In this document: one piece after another, positions 12,101 to 23,750 of the stretch
Layout of the letters: every line of letters begins with the position of its first letter
Position numbering within the stretch: position 1 is the stretch's first letter
NCBI RefSeq assembly: GCF_030272615.1
Contig: NC_081408.1
Location: 341,707,793-341,771,792 of the forward strand
Length of the DNA stretch: 64,000 nt
Origin: Cryptomeria japonica
Taxonomy: Eukaryota; Streptophyta; Pinopsida; Cupressales; Cupressaceae
Reading direction: 5' to 3'
The notes under the pieces: generated by a model
Seen by the model: the letters and a program-made list of their open reading frames with translations, nothing else
What the model was told of the DNA's origin: nothing
Databases searched by the model: none
Position numbers and translations under genes: made by a program

Positions 12101-12619
12101 ATGACTAGTGATCATAGGGGGAATGTCTTGTATAGAAGTAGTCATTATGTTTGATGTAAAGGTAGGTATACTAGCAATAGAAGTTGTCAAAGGAATAGAA
12201 TGATTGACTTGAGTAGGAGGTTGTGTATAACCTAAAGTTTCAGCACAACTCTTCATAGGCATCACATTTGAATCCACAATGTGTGCAATACCACGCAAAA
12301 TATCGATTCCATTCTTATCACTTTGAACCATATGTTTTAGACCCTCAATTAATGAAAGAGCTTGACTATCGGGATACTCTTGAGACATCCATTGCTGAAA
12401 ATCATCAAATTGGTTATCCAATTTTGAAAGTTGTTCTACAGAAACCTCATGGAGAGCTTCTTCATCATTAGGAGGATTAGAGGAATTACCCGTGTCCTCG
12501 TTAAAAAGGCTATTCAAATTAGGTTCCATCTCCTCAGTAATTAAACCTTGGAAAGACTTAATTCTACGGCTTCGTCTAACGGGAATAGTGTAAGTAGGGC
12601 TTATTGTTGTAAAACTCAT
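9170..12619 (-). pseudogene. gag: gag-protease polyprotein of element B
   Basis: One frame from ATG 12619 to TAG 9170, about 1150 codons, with in-frame stops at 11579-11581 (TAA, where the sister copy has TAT for Tyr), 9662-9664 (TGA, shared with the sister) and 9485-9487 (TGA, where the sister has CGA). In order it holds a basic N terminus (RRSRRIK), a Pro/Ser/Thr-rich region, and a gag domain starting near PHLELYNGKGDPLTHVKTF. After these come a zinc-knuckle-like CQFHRQPGHDTEKC, a protease-like domain (RGVLIDPSCMVNV), a Pro-rich stretch and an acidic tail. The protease loop reads D-P-S, not the usual D-S/T-G or D-N-G, so activity is doubtful. No pol domains follow. Capsid-type protein of a non-autonomous element. 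Confidence 0.85.
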
Positions 12620-13768
12620 GCACTAGAGAGGGAGAGAAAATTTTGAATTTAGAGATAGAAAATTTCAATAAAATCCGCCAATCTCCTAGATTTAAGCTGT
12701 TAAATGCAATCACGACAATCTCCCGAAATTTCGAAAAAAATGTCAGGGACCATGGCGCTCGGGGTGCACACGGTCCTCGCAACTTTTTTCAAAATTTGCA
12801 GGGATGAAAGTTATGATGATTTTAAAGCTAATCTGAAAAAATTGAGTGATTTTACGATCTGTAGATAGGCCAAATTAAAGTTGCAATCTCAAAATTGAAC
12901 CCTACCAAGATTGTTGAAAAGTGCAAATTTTGAATTTTGAAAAAGAGGGAAACCGAAATTTTGAATTTTATGATTTTAGAGGGAATACCAAAAGCAATGC
13001 CAGTTTTGAAATTTAAAAGTTGACTCAATTTCACACAAAATTCAATTTTGAAAGCGGAAATCAAAGTTGGTGCAATTAAACACTTAATTTCAAAAGTCAT
13101 AAATTGCAAAAATTTGAATAAAGCACTGAAATTTCGAATGAATGCCAACACACTTTTCAGATTTAGGACAGTAAGAACACAATTTTGACACAAAATTTCA
13201 ATTTCAAATTTTTTTGAATGATTAGAAGCCTTAATCCAAGCAATCACTAGACCAACTTTGACTTTAATTTTGAAAGTGTTGTAATTGATAAAATCAACCA
13301 AAATTCTGGATTTTAGCAGAAAAATACAGTAAGATCTAGCTCCCAAAATTTCGGAAAAAATGTCGGGGACGATGGCGCTCGGGGTGCACACGGTCCTCAC
13401 AACTTTTTTCCAAATTTTCAGGGATGAGAGATATTATGATTTTGTTGCGGAATCCAAAGTTACAGCTGATTTGGAAATGTTTTGATCAGTGAAATTGTCG
13501 GTCAAAGGTTGAATCAAGAGGGTTTTAAAAATTAGAGTTTTAACACTTAACCACTTAATTTTCAGAATTAAAGCACAAATATGGATTGATAATTTGTAGT
13601 AGAAGGGTAGATCTGAAACAAGCATTAACAATTAAACACTTCACAAGCTCAAAAAGAAAATTTAGGGTTTTTATGCAATTAACCTCTAAAATTTGCAAAA
13701 GATCAAACATGGAAATGTAATCAAGGCATCAAATTTTCAGATCTAACCATGAATAATCAGAAAGGATG
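12620..13768 (-). other. Element B leader (5' UTR) with two palindromes
   Basis: AT-rich leader with no credible gene. Two copies of a GC-rich imperfect palindrome, GGACNATGGCGCTCGG...CACGGTCC, lie at 12747-12775 and 13367-13395. Each sits next to CCCGAAATTTCG-like sequence and ACTTTTTTCAAAAT. They mark a partial duplication of the leader at about 620-bp spacing. Confidence 0.6.
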
Positions 13769-13786
13769 TTCACGTCAGGTTCACCA
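13769..13786 (-). promoter_or_regulatory. Element B primer-binding site
   Basis: The minus strand reads TGGTGAACCTGACGTGAA, three bases after the 5' LTR end. The same site occurs in B2 and C with one difference. The tRNA was not identified. Confidence 0.75.
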
Positions 13787-13789
13787 AAA

Positions 13790-15069
13790 TGTAAAGCGGA
13801 AAATCGCGAGCGAACCCTAAGTGTTCCCCCCACCACTCCGAGGAGAGGGGAAGGAGGTCACTAGGGTTGACGGTTTTCACTTAGGGGAGACTTTACATTC
13901 AAAAGAGGGGTTGAAACCCACAAGATCCAATCCCACACAATGCAAGATTGGATTCTAAATGAGTTTCAAGGGTTAAGACAGCAACGCTACCCTCTTTTGT
14001 AAAGAATGTAGATAGAAGGATTAAGCTAGGAATGCATGAAAAGTGAGAAAGATTCACTTATAAATTGAGATAGGGATACGGGATGAAGCTGCGGACCTGG
14101 AATTAGCAGTAAAATGTCGAGACGACGCTGTCCTGCAAATTTGAGCAAAAGTTGACGGGATGATGGCGCCTGGCGTGCACACAGTCCTCCGAAAAATCCG
14201 CGAAACGAAGGGGGATCTGTTCGTCTCTGCACAAGGATTCCAGATCTTCAATTACAGCCGCGTACCTGCAACCTACACACAGAAAAGCAAAGACAATTGG
14301 GGGGTTAGGGATTAGGGGTTTGCCCTTAGGTCAAACCCCGGTTTTGGAATTAACCAAGAAATGAGAAATGCTGTAAATGTAAATGATTGTAATGTAAAAC
14401 AAGTACTAGTACCTTGTTGTAAGAATGTTTGTATTCTTACATGCGAAGGTGTAGATGTTGTTGTATGTTGTATGTTGTATGTAGTATGTGATCTCCTCTT
14501 CAATGGTTGAATCCTTGTCTTGAATGCAACACTTAGCCTTGAATGGAGACTTAGAATGATCAATTGCTTGAAGGAATGCTTGAATGCTTGAATGCTTGAA
14601 TGTCTGAATGTTTTGAGTATCGTTTCCATGTCTTGTACACATATGTCCTTCCTCCTCAAAATGGGAGAGGAAATGTAGTTTATATACTTGCCAATTAGGG
14701 TTGATAGACTGATTTTTCCGACCTTAGGCCGACCAGGAAACAATATTTTCCAATTTGCAAACATAAAGACCTGAAGCCCCATAAGAGACTGGGCCCAAAA
14801 TAGGGCTAGGGACCAGGGCGCTGGGCGCCATGGTCTTGGGGGACCAGGGCACTGGGTGCCCTAGTCCTGAAGGACCAGGGCGCTGGGCGCCATGGTCCCA
14901 CCTCCAGGGACAGCAGGGTGCAAGGAGGATCAGGCCAGGGTGCTGAAAAATGCAGTTTTTGGTGTCATGAACAAGTTTCGGGGTCTCCATTCAGGTTCGG
15001 TGCTGCGTCGCCATCGTGAAGACCCAAATGCAGTTGAAATTGCAAGTGCCGCAATTTTAGGACGTTACA
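13790..15069 (-). repeat. Element B 5' LTR
   Basis: 1280 bp, ending GACGTTACA just before the ATAAC duplication. It contains three tandem GACC...GGTC palindromes at 14811-14835, 14842-14866 and 14873-14897. Only one is present in the partner LTR. Confidence 0.93.
14679..14688 (-). promoter_or_regulatory. TATA-like box in element B 5' LTR
   Basis: The minus strand reads CAAGTATATAAACTACATTT. The same box is kept in all four B/B2 LTRs (near 8098, 16826 and 23390). It is the likely core promoter of the element. Confidence 0.55.
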
Positions 15070-15705
15070 ATAACAATATATTCTCCAGGATCCTTGACTA
15101 GGAGATGGGAGCTCGAATTTATAGAAAATTTAGAAAGAAACCAAACGGTTGAGATCGAATGATGATAAGTGGCCAAGATTTTCCAAGAGGAAGCACAATC
15201 CAGATGAATTGATGTGATTGGCTACTTTTCTCAGTTTTAAAGGAAATTGAAATAAAATTAAGATAAAATCAGAAAAAACTGATTTATTCTCTATTTCATT
15301 CAATTTTGATATTTAATTATTTTAATTGCTTTCTTTGAGATATTTTTCAATTTTTAATTTGATTTTCAAGATTATCTCCATTTGATTTCTTTCCTCAATT
15401 TTTAATTCTTTTTTTCAATTAATTCTTTTTTTGATGATTTAATGGCAAATTAATTAATTAAATTAAATATACTAGGATATTTAATAAAATAAATAAGATA
15501 ATTGTTTAAAAATGATTTACATGGAATGATCAATTAATTAAATATTATTTAATTAATCCAGAGTGATTACTTTGCCATGTGACATTTGATGATTTTAGAA
15601 AATAATTGTGTGCAAGATTAATTTAATTGCCTTTGGTTAGGACCTTGGTGATGTTGTCGAGATTAGGGGGCCTATGGTTTAGATGACCATTTTTAGGGTA
15701 TTACA
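15070..15705 (-). repeat. Element A 3' LTR, second segment
   Basis: It starts with the B target duplication ATAAC and continues the LTR broken at 7202. It matches 53671-54237, ends GGGTATTACA and includes a minus-strand TATA-like TCTATAAATTCG near 15115-15128. Confidence 0.9.
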
Positions 15706-15718
15706 TTTGCCCCTTTTT
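15706..15718 (-). promoter_or_regulatory. Element A polypurine tract
   Basis: The minus strand reads AAAAAGGGGCAAA directly next to the 3' LTR, close to the tracts of C and D. Confidence 0.85.
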
Positions 15719-15954
15719 GAATTAATGTGCGAGCAACACGTTGGTTCAAAGAATAGTTGATGTCTAGGATTTACTAGTTCTGAACTTGATTGATCACGAA
15801 CCAGATGAAGAGCGAGGTATTCAGTTTGTTTTAAAGTGATAAAACTGAATAGAGTTTGATTAAAGAGATATCGATCCCGAACTTGATTGAACTAGGACCA
15901 ATGAAGAGCAAAGATACCGAACTTGAACTTGATGGATCAAGAAGTGGATCTTAC
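15719..15954 (-). other. Element A 3' UTR, segment next to the LTR
   Basis: Non-coding. It holds a degenerate ~45-bp repeat built on GAACTTGAT...GATCA and GATGAAGAGCGA/AAGATA. The repeat resumes at 23756 after the B2 insertion. The last five bases, CTTAC, are the B2 target duplication. Confidence 0.6.
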
Positions 15955-17154
15955 TTTAAAGTGGAAAATCGCGATCGAACCCTAGTTGCTCTCCCCTCTT
16001 CCAACTCCGAGGAGAGAGAAGGGAGGTTACTAGGGTTGATGATTTTCACTTGAGAGAGAGACTTTACATTCAAAAGAGGGGTTGAAACCCACAAGATCCA
16101 ATCCCACACAATGCAAGATTGGATGCTAAATGTGTTTCAAGGGTTAAGAAAGCAAGGCTACCCTCTTTTGTAAAGAACGTTGATAGAAGAATTAAGCTAG
16201 GAATGCATAGAAAGTGACAAAGATTCACTTATAAACTGAGATAGGGATATAGGATGAAGCTACGGACCTGGAATTAGCAGTAAAATGTCGATACGGCGCT
16301 GTCCTGCAAATTTGAGCAAAAGTTGTCGGGACGATGGCGCCCGGCGCCACGGTCCTCTGAAAAATCCGCGAAACGAAGGGGGATCTGTTCGTCTCTGCAC
16401 AAGGATTCCAGATCTTCAATTTCAGCCGCGTACCTGCAACCTACACACAGAAAAGCGAAGACGATTGGGGGGTTAGGGATTAGGGGTTTGCCTTTAGGTC
16501 AAACCCCGGTTTTGGGATTAACCAAGAAATGAGAAATGTTGTAAATGTAAATGTATGTAATGTAAAACAAGTACTAATACCTTGTTGTAAGGATGTTTGT
16601 ATCCTTATGTGCGAAGGTATAGATGTTGTTGTTTGTTGTATGTAGTATGTTGTATGTATGTAGTAAGTGATCTCCTCTTCAATGGTTGAATCCTTGTCTT
16701 GAATGCAACACTTAGCCTTGAATGGAGACTTGAATGAATGCTTGAATGCTTGAATGCTTGAGTATAGTTTCCATGCTTTTTTTTCGTCATGTATGTATAT
16801 CTCTAAATGAGAGAGGAAAATGTAGTTTATATACTTGCCAATTAGGGTTAAAAGACTAATTTTCCAGACCTTAGGCCGACCAGGGAAGTTAATTTCCAAA
16901 TTGCAAACAAAAAGACCCGAAGTCCAAAAGAGACCGGGCCCAAAATAGGACCCAGGGACCAGGGCGCTGGGCGCCCTGGTCCCACCTCCCGGGACAGCAG
17001 GGTGCAAAGGAGGTTCAGGCCAGGGTGCTAGAAAATGCAGTTTTTGGTGTCAAAAACATGTTTCGGGGTCTCCATTCAGGTTGCGTGTTGCGTCGCCATC
17101 ATGAAGACCGAAATGCAGTCGAAATTGCAAGTGTCGCAATTTTAGGACGCTACA
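15955..17154 (-). repeat. Element B2 3' LTR
   Basis: 1200 bp. It contains one perfect palindrome at 16956-16982 (GGACCAGGGCGC, loop TGG, then the exact reverse complement) and a second motif at 16329-16355. Confidence 0.92.
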
Positions 17155-17169
17155 TTTAGCCCCCACTTT
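17155..17169 (-). promoter_or_regulatory. Element B2 polypurine tract
   Basis: The minus strand reads AAAGTGGGGGCTAAA, identical to that of B. Confidence 0.85.
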
Positions 17170-17899
17170 AGCGGGAGTATGTATGCTCATACTTCCAGTA
17201 AAGTACAAGGAAACAATCATTGGAAGACTTTCACCATGTCAAGGAGGCAAGATACACCAAGCCCCCAGTGGACTAAGGATCTTACGATTTCGATTGACAA
17301 AGTAAAAGGGAAGATCACGAGGGAGAACCATGACTGTCAGTAGTAAGGTTCCCTCACTATGAGTCATGCAAAAGAAATACCAAAAATTTTCAAGGCAAAG
17401 CTAAATTCGCCAAGAAATTTTCAAGTATCCTGAAGGGATAGACAGGGTGTATGCCCCCCTACGTTAAAGCGATCGCTCACGCCTCAATGGGGGTGATTGT
17501 TTTAACGTAGTGATACACATAAGAAATGAGAAAGGAAAGGAGCACGTTATCACAAAGATTTAGCCCCCAAGTGTGAGATAAACCCAAGGATAATAGACAC
17601 AAAACACAAAGCACGAGGTGACTTCGCTTTCCTCGGGGTCAGTATGCTGTATGATAATTCATGTATATATATCATATGTATGTATGCATAATTGTTATTC
17701 ATTCCCCAATCAAGGAAGGTCACCTAGAAGAAAGGAACACATGTGTCTTTTGAGTCAACATGAGAGAGACCAAAAGAGATCTCAATGCTTTGCATCGTCC
17801 TCAAGTAGACAACACTAAGGACAACAAATAGAAGAATGAGAATAACATATAGAAGAAGTAACAAAAGAGAGGGGGAGAGAATCTGCTATGCTAATGTAA
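17170..17899 (-). other. Element B2 3' UTR
   Basis: Non-coding and collinear with 8443-9169 of B. It includes the hairpin at 17459-17510 (CTACGTTAAAGCGATCGC pairing with GTGATTGTTTTAACGTAG). Confidence 0.6.
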
Positions 17900-20800
17900 C
17901 TAGTCTAGCACGTCATCTACCCCCCGATCTTGCTGATCAATGTTTCGGGAAGGCAGGGAACACGCTAGAGGAGGAACATCCAACACAGCAGATGGAGCTA
18001 TCACAAGATCCAAACAAGGGCTATGTTCATGTTCCGAGCCACGTTGTTCTTGTCCAGGAGCTAGGATAAGTGCTTTAGAAAATTCATTAGATAAATGGTT
18101 ATCAATATCAACAAGTTCATATTCACTGTCAGAAGCAAGAGGAGTAACATGTTCATCATGAATAACATTTTCATCTATAGGATCATCAAGATTTATAAAA
18201 AAAGGATCTTTAACTCGCACAGGATCAAGACCATCATGCATCTTATGTTTAGGATATTTTGGAGAAAATGGAATAATGCTTGTTGAAGGTGTTTTTGGAG
18301 ATTGCAAAGTTTGAGAAGCGGCTGCTTGAGCCCTAAGACGACGCTTTCGTAGACGTTCACGTGCAGAACAATTTCATCTAGTCTTAGTAGGAAGTGTAGA
18401 AGATTGAGGAGGAGGAATGTTCCTATCCCTATCACTTGGGTGTTTAGGTTGTGGTCTCTTAGGCTGGATAATAGGAGAAGAAGAAGGTCTCTTCTCTCTA
18501 TAAAAAGAAGGAGGAGGAACTGCTCCATATAAAGGAGGAATTTTTGGTTTAGGAAGAAGACCAAGTCCATCATGACGAGGAGGTATAGGTCTACTCTTAG
18601 AAGGTTTATTAGGCATAGACATAGTCACATCCATAGGAATGGGTTGGGAATCTTCTTGAGGAAAGACATTAGTTTTATCTTTCAAAGGAAGAACTTCCTT
18701 CTCAAGAATGATAGGAATGTCAAGTTTGGGTGTTCTAGGTTCACTTAAAGATAGCATCATATCCGTTTTCCACTTTTGATAAGATTTGAAAAGATGATCA
18801 CTTCGTGGAGGAAGAGATTGGAATTGTTTAGGCCAAAAGTAATCAATAGGAACGCTAGAAGTTCTTTCAGCTGGTTTAAAGAGACTATGATTGACAGTAA
18901 CAACTTCACCATTATGGGGAAATTTTAAACACTTATGAATAGGAGAAGCAATAGCTCTCATGGAAGATAGCCAAGGATAGCCAAGCTTCACATGAAATTG
19001 TTCGGATGAAGGAATAATAGCAAAGTTCACATCAAGGGATTTGTTATGGACCTCAATAGGCAATGTAATAGAACCAATTGCAGGAGAAGAAAATGCATCA
19101 AATAATTTCACAATCACATCTGTTTTGTCATAGATCACTTGATTCAATTGCAAAGTAAAAAGAAATTCTTTAGTAATAACATTAACCATGCACGAAGGAT
19201 CAATAAGCACTCCACGGCAAGGTGTATTCTTGACTTTTGCAACTATGTATAAAGGACCATCAGGTCCTCTAATGGTTTCACTAGAATCAAATGTGATGGA
19301 AGGTTCTTTAGGGTTTTCTTGCTGCTCTACAAAGTTAATCACATTCGGAGTCACAGACACAAGACCATCAGATGAGAGAGAGGAATCATTAGCCTCAATC
19401 GCATTAGAGGTATGAGAAGGTAATGGATCAGTAAAAATCTGAAGATTTTGGTTAGGAGGAGCTACAGATGTGTTGCCTTTATCATTCACTCCAGAAACAG
19501 AAATAGTATTATTATCAATCAAATCTTGAATTTTACCCTTTAAAAAAAAACATTTTTCAGTATCATGCCCAGGCTGACGATGAAAGTGACAAAAAGCTTT
19601 GTTATCAAAATAAGGTGAAGTAATCTTTGCAGGATCAATTTGCCTTATAGGAGGAAGAGTAAGCACATTTTGTTCCAATAACTTATTCATAATACTATGC
19701 AATGATTCATTCAAAGGAGTATACTTTCTTTCTTTCTTTCCTGAAAAATTTAGAAATAGGAGGCACACCTGATGCTGCATTCACATTGTTGTTGATGATG
19801 TTTTCATTGAATTTGATAGAATCTTTGTTCGGTTTAAACTTCCCAAATGGTTGTTGACTGCTATCACCCTTATCACTCGGAGCCATAGGATGTGATTGTT
19901 CCATTTGACTCACAGTCAGTTGATAATTGTGAAGAGTTGCACACAACTGTTGGGAAGAAGTAAACTCAGAAAACAGAAGTTTGTCTCGAATATCTTTTTG
20001 CAAATTAGAAATAAAGATTCTTTGAATATCATTGTCAGGCACTGGAAAAGAAATTTGAGCATACAAATGCTTATATCTACCAATGAAATCAGTCACTTTT
20101 TCTTTAACACCTTGTTTACAATGCATTAAATCAATCAAAGTAACCTTAGGACTCATATTGTTTTGAGATTGTTGAATGAAAGCATTTGCAAGTTGTTCAA
20201 AAGAAGTAATAGAATAAGAAGGCAACGAGCAATACCATTGTAGGGCTTTGTCTCTTAATGTTCTAGTAAACAGTTTTGCAAGCAACCTTTGGTCATAAAC
20301 AAAATCAGTACATATTGTTTGAAAAGTCTTAACATGTGTTAGAGGATCACCTTTACCATTATAAAGCTCCAAATGCGGGATTTCAACATGTTTAGGAGGG
20401 ATAGCTCGAACAATGTCAAGAGAAAGTGGGCTCGAAACATCAAATGTGGGCACACTAAACTTAGATTGATTCATAGAGGCAATTTGTTGCTGTAAAGAAG
20501 AGACAGTTTGTGCAAGATTGTTAATGGTCGCTTCAGTCGAAGAATTCATATTAGATGTGTTAGATTGAGATGGAGGTGTTGTGTTATTGAAAGAAGGTAA
20601 AGAGTAAGGTGGTGGGACTCTATGATAGTTAATCATAGGAGATGATTGGACAGGAGGAACACTACAAGGAGGAATGGAATGGTTAAATGAATTGCCCCCT
20701 TGCGTCATGTTCATTTGTGGAGATGTAATAGGGACACTCATTGAAGGAATGAATGAAGAAGTTGGATTAAATGAAGGAAGAGGATTAATTGAAGAAGGGG

Positions 20801-21329
20801 GATTGCCCCCATGACTGGTAATCATAGGCGGAATGTCTTGTATAGAAGTAGTCATTATGTTTGATGTAAAGGTAGGTATGCTAGCAATAGAAGTTGTCAA
20901 GGGAATAGAATGATTAACTTGTGTAGGAGGTTGTGTATAACCTAAAGTTTCAGCACAACTCTTCATAGGAATCACATTCGAATCCACAATGTGTGCAATA
21001 CCACGCAAAATATCAATTCCATTCTTATCACTTTGAAGCATATGTTTTAGACCCTCAATTAAAGGAAGAGCTTGACTATCGGGATACTCATGAGACATCC
21101 ATTGGTGAAAATCATCAAATTGATTATCCAATTTCGAAAGTTGTTCTACAGAAACCTCATGGAGAGCTTCTTCATCATTAGGAGGATTAGAGGAATTACC
21201 CATGTCCTCGTTAAAAAGACTACTCAAATTAGGTTCCATCTCCTCGGTAGTTAAACCTCGGAATGACTTAATTCTACGGCTTCGTCTAACGGGAATAGTG
21301 GAAGTAGGGCTTATTGTTGTAAAACTCAT
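17900..21329 (-). pseudogene. gag: gag-protease polyprotein of element B2
   Basis: ATG at 21329, open for about 530 codons to a frameshift near 19735. There a TTTC tetranucleotide run is one unit (4 bp) longer than in B. The frame is then open from about 19780 to a TGA at 18374-18376, and continues in the same frame to TAG at 17900. Domains are as in B: basic N terminus, Pro/Ser-rich region, gag domain (YDQRLLAKLFTRTLRDKALQ), CHFHRQPGHDTEKC knuckle, protease-like VLIDPSCMVNV, Pro-rich and acidic tail. The tail after TGA 18374 has no further stop for about 158 codons. Apart from the slippage frameshift and that TGA, this is the best preserved coding region in the window. It lacks RT and integrase. 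Confidence 0.85.
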
Positions 21330-22489
21330 GCACTAGAAAGAGAGAGAAGATTTTGAATTTAGAGGTAGCAATTTTCAGTGAAATCAGCCAATCTTCTGGA
21401 TTTAAGCTGTTAAATGCAATCACGACAGTCTCCCGAAATTTCAGAAAAAATGTCCGGGACCGTGGCGCTCGGAGTGCACACGGTCCTTACAATTTTTTTT
21501 GAAATTTGCAGGGATGAAAGTTATGATGATTTTAGAGCTAATCTGAAAAAATTGAGTGATTTTACGATTCGTAGATAGGCCAAATTGAAGTTGCAATTTC
21601 AAAATTGAACCCTACCCAGATTGTTGAAAAAAATGCAAAATTTGAATTTTGAAAAAGAGAGGGAAATTGAAATTTTGAATTTTATGATTTTAGAGGGAAT
21701 GTCAAAAGCAATGCAAGTTTTGAAACTTAAAAATTGACTCAATTTCACGCAAAATTCAATTTTGAAAGCGGAAATCAAAGTTGTTGTAATTAAGCACTTA
21801 ATTTCAAAAGTCACAAATTGCAAGAATTTGAATAAAGCACTGGAATTTCGAATGAATGCAAACACACTTTTCAGATTTAGGACAGTAAGAACACAATTTT
21901 GACACAAAATTTCAATTTCAATGATTTTTGAATGATTAGAAGCCTTAAACAAAGCAATCACAAGACTAACTTTGACTATAATTTTGAAAGTGTTATAATT
22001 GATAAAATCAGCCAAAATTCTGGATTTTAGCAGGAAAATACAGTAAAATCTAGCTCCCGAAATTTCGGAAAAAATGTCAGGGACGATGGCGCTCGGAGTG
22101 CACATGGTCCTCGCAACTTTTTTCCAAATTTTCAGGGATGAAAGATATTGTGATTTTATGCCGGAATCCAAAGTTACGGCTGATTTGGAGATGTTTTGAT
22201 CAGTGAAATTGTCGGACAAAGGTTGAATCAAGAGGGTTTCAAAAATTAGGGTTTTGACACTTAACCACTTAATTTTCAAAATTAAAGCACAAATATGAAT
22301 TGATAATTTGTAATAGAAGGGCAGATCTGAAACAAGCATTAACAATTAAATATTTCACAAGTTCAATTACTAAAAAGAAAATTTTAGGGTTTTTATGCAA
22401 TCAACCTCTAAAATTTGCAAAAGATCAAACATGGAAATGTAATCAAGGAATCAATTTTCAGATCTAATCATGAATAATCAGAAAGGATG
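21330..22489 (-). other. Element B2 leader (5' UTR)
   Basis: AT-rich with no credible gene. GC-rich palindromes lie at 21457-21486 (GGACCGTG...CACGGTCC) and 22081-22110, collinear with those of B. Confidence 0.6.
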
Positions 22490-22507
22490 TTCACGTCGGG
22501 TTCACCA
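22490..22507 (-). promoter_or_regulatory. Element B2 primer-binding site
   Basis: The minus strand reads TGGTGAACCCGACGTGAA, three bases from the 5' LTR end. It is identical over 18 bases to the PBS of element C. Confidence 0.78.
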
Positions 22508-22510
22508 AAA

Positions 22511-23750
22511 TGTAAAGTAGAAAATCGCGATCGAACCCTAGTTGCTCTCCCCTCTTCCAACTCCGAGGAGAGAGAAGGGAGGTTACTAGGGTTGATGATT
22601 TTCACTTGGGAGAGAGACTTTACATTCAAAAGAGGGGTTGAAACCCACAAGATCCAATCCCACACAATGCAAGATTGGATGCTAAATGTGTTTCAAGGGT
22701 TAAGAAAGCAAGGCTACCCTCTTTTGTAAAGAATGTTGATAGAAGAATTAAGCTAGGAATGCATAGAAAGTGACAAAGATTTGCTTATAAACTGAGATAG
22801 GGATATAGGATGAAGCTACGGACCTGGAATTAGCAGTAAAATGTTGATACAACACTGTCCTACAAATTTGAGCAAAAGTTGTCGGGACGATGGCGCCCGG
22901 CGCCACGGTCCTCCGAAAAATCCGCGAAACGAAGGGGGATCTGTTCGTCTCTGCACAAGGATTCCAGATCTTCAATTTCAGCCGCGTACCTGCAACCTAC
23001 ACACAGAAAAGCGAAGACAATTGGGGGGTTAGGGATTAGGGGTTTGCCTTTAGGTCAAACCCCGGTTTTGGGATTAACCAAGAAATGAGAAATGTTGTAA
23101 ATGTAAATGTATGTAATGTAAAACAAGTACTAATACCTTGTTGTAAGGATGTTTGTATCCTTATGTGCGAAGGTATAGATGTTGTTGTTTGTTGTATGTA
23201 GTATGTTGTATGTATGTAGTAAGTGATCTCCTCTTCAATGGTTGAATCCTTGTCTTGAATGCAACACTTAGCTTTGAATGGAGACTTGAATGAATGCTTG
23301 AATGCTTGAATGCTTGAATGCTTGAGTATAGTTTCCACGCTTTTTTTTCCGTCATGTATGTATATCTCTAAATGAGAGAGGAAAATGTAGTTTATATACT
23401 TGCCAATTAGGGTTAAAAGACTGATTTTCCCGACCTTAGGCCGACCAGGGAAGTTAATTTCCAAATTGCAAACAAAAAGACCTGAAGTCCAAAAGAGATC
23501 GGGCCCAAAATAGGACCCAGGGACCAGGGCGCTGGGCGCCCTGGTCCTGAATGACCAGGGCGCTGGGCGCTCTGGTCCCACCTCCCAAGACAGCAGGGTG
23601 CAAAGGAGGTTCAGACCAGGGTGCTAGAAAATGCAGTTTTTGGTGTCAAAAACAGGTTTCGGGGTCTTCATTCAGGTTGCGTGTTGCGTCGCCATCGTGA
23701 AGACCGAAATGCAGTCGAAATTGCAAGTGTCATAATTTTAGGACGCTACA
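22511..23750 (-). repeat. Element B2 5' LTR
   Basis: 1240 bp. Two palindromes sit in tandem at 23521-23547 and 23553-23577, where the partner LTR has one. A TATA-like box (minus) lies near 23389-23398. Confidence 0.92.

Larger units (their letters stand above)
7203..15069 (-). mobile_element. Element B: non-autonomous TR-GAG-type Gypsy element
   Basis: This is a complete 7.87-kb element flanked by a perfect ATAAC duplication (7198-7202 and 15070-15074). LTRs are 7203-8427 (3') and 13790-15069 (5'), beginning TGTAAAGCGG and ending GACGTTACA. On the minus strand the order is 5' LTR, PBS, about 1.2-kb leader, a gag-protease frame, about 0.7-kb 3' UTR, PPT and 3' LTR. No RT, RNase H or integrase sequence is present, so mobility would need a helper. 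It sits inside the 3' LTR of element A. Confidence 0.93.
15955..23750 (-). mobile_element. Element B2: second TR-GAG-type element
   Basis: 7.80 kb, flanked by perfect CTTAC (15950-15954 and 23751-23755). LTRs are 15955-17154 (3', first base pair decayed from TG to TT) and 22511-23750 (5'), ending GACGCTACA. It has the same organisation as B and a closely related gag-protease, but the LTR differs in blocks (CTCTCCCCTCTTCCAACTCC in place of B's CCCCCCACCACTCC), so it is a separate subfamily. It is inserted in the 3' UTR of element A. Confidence 0.93.
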
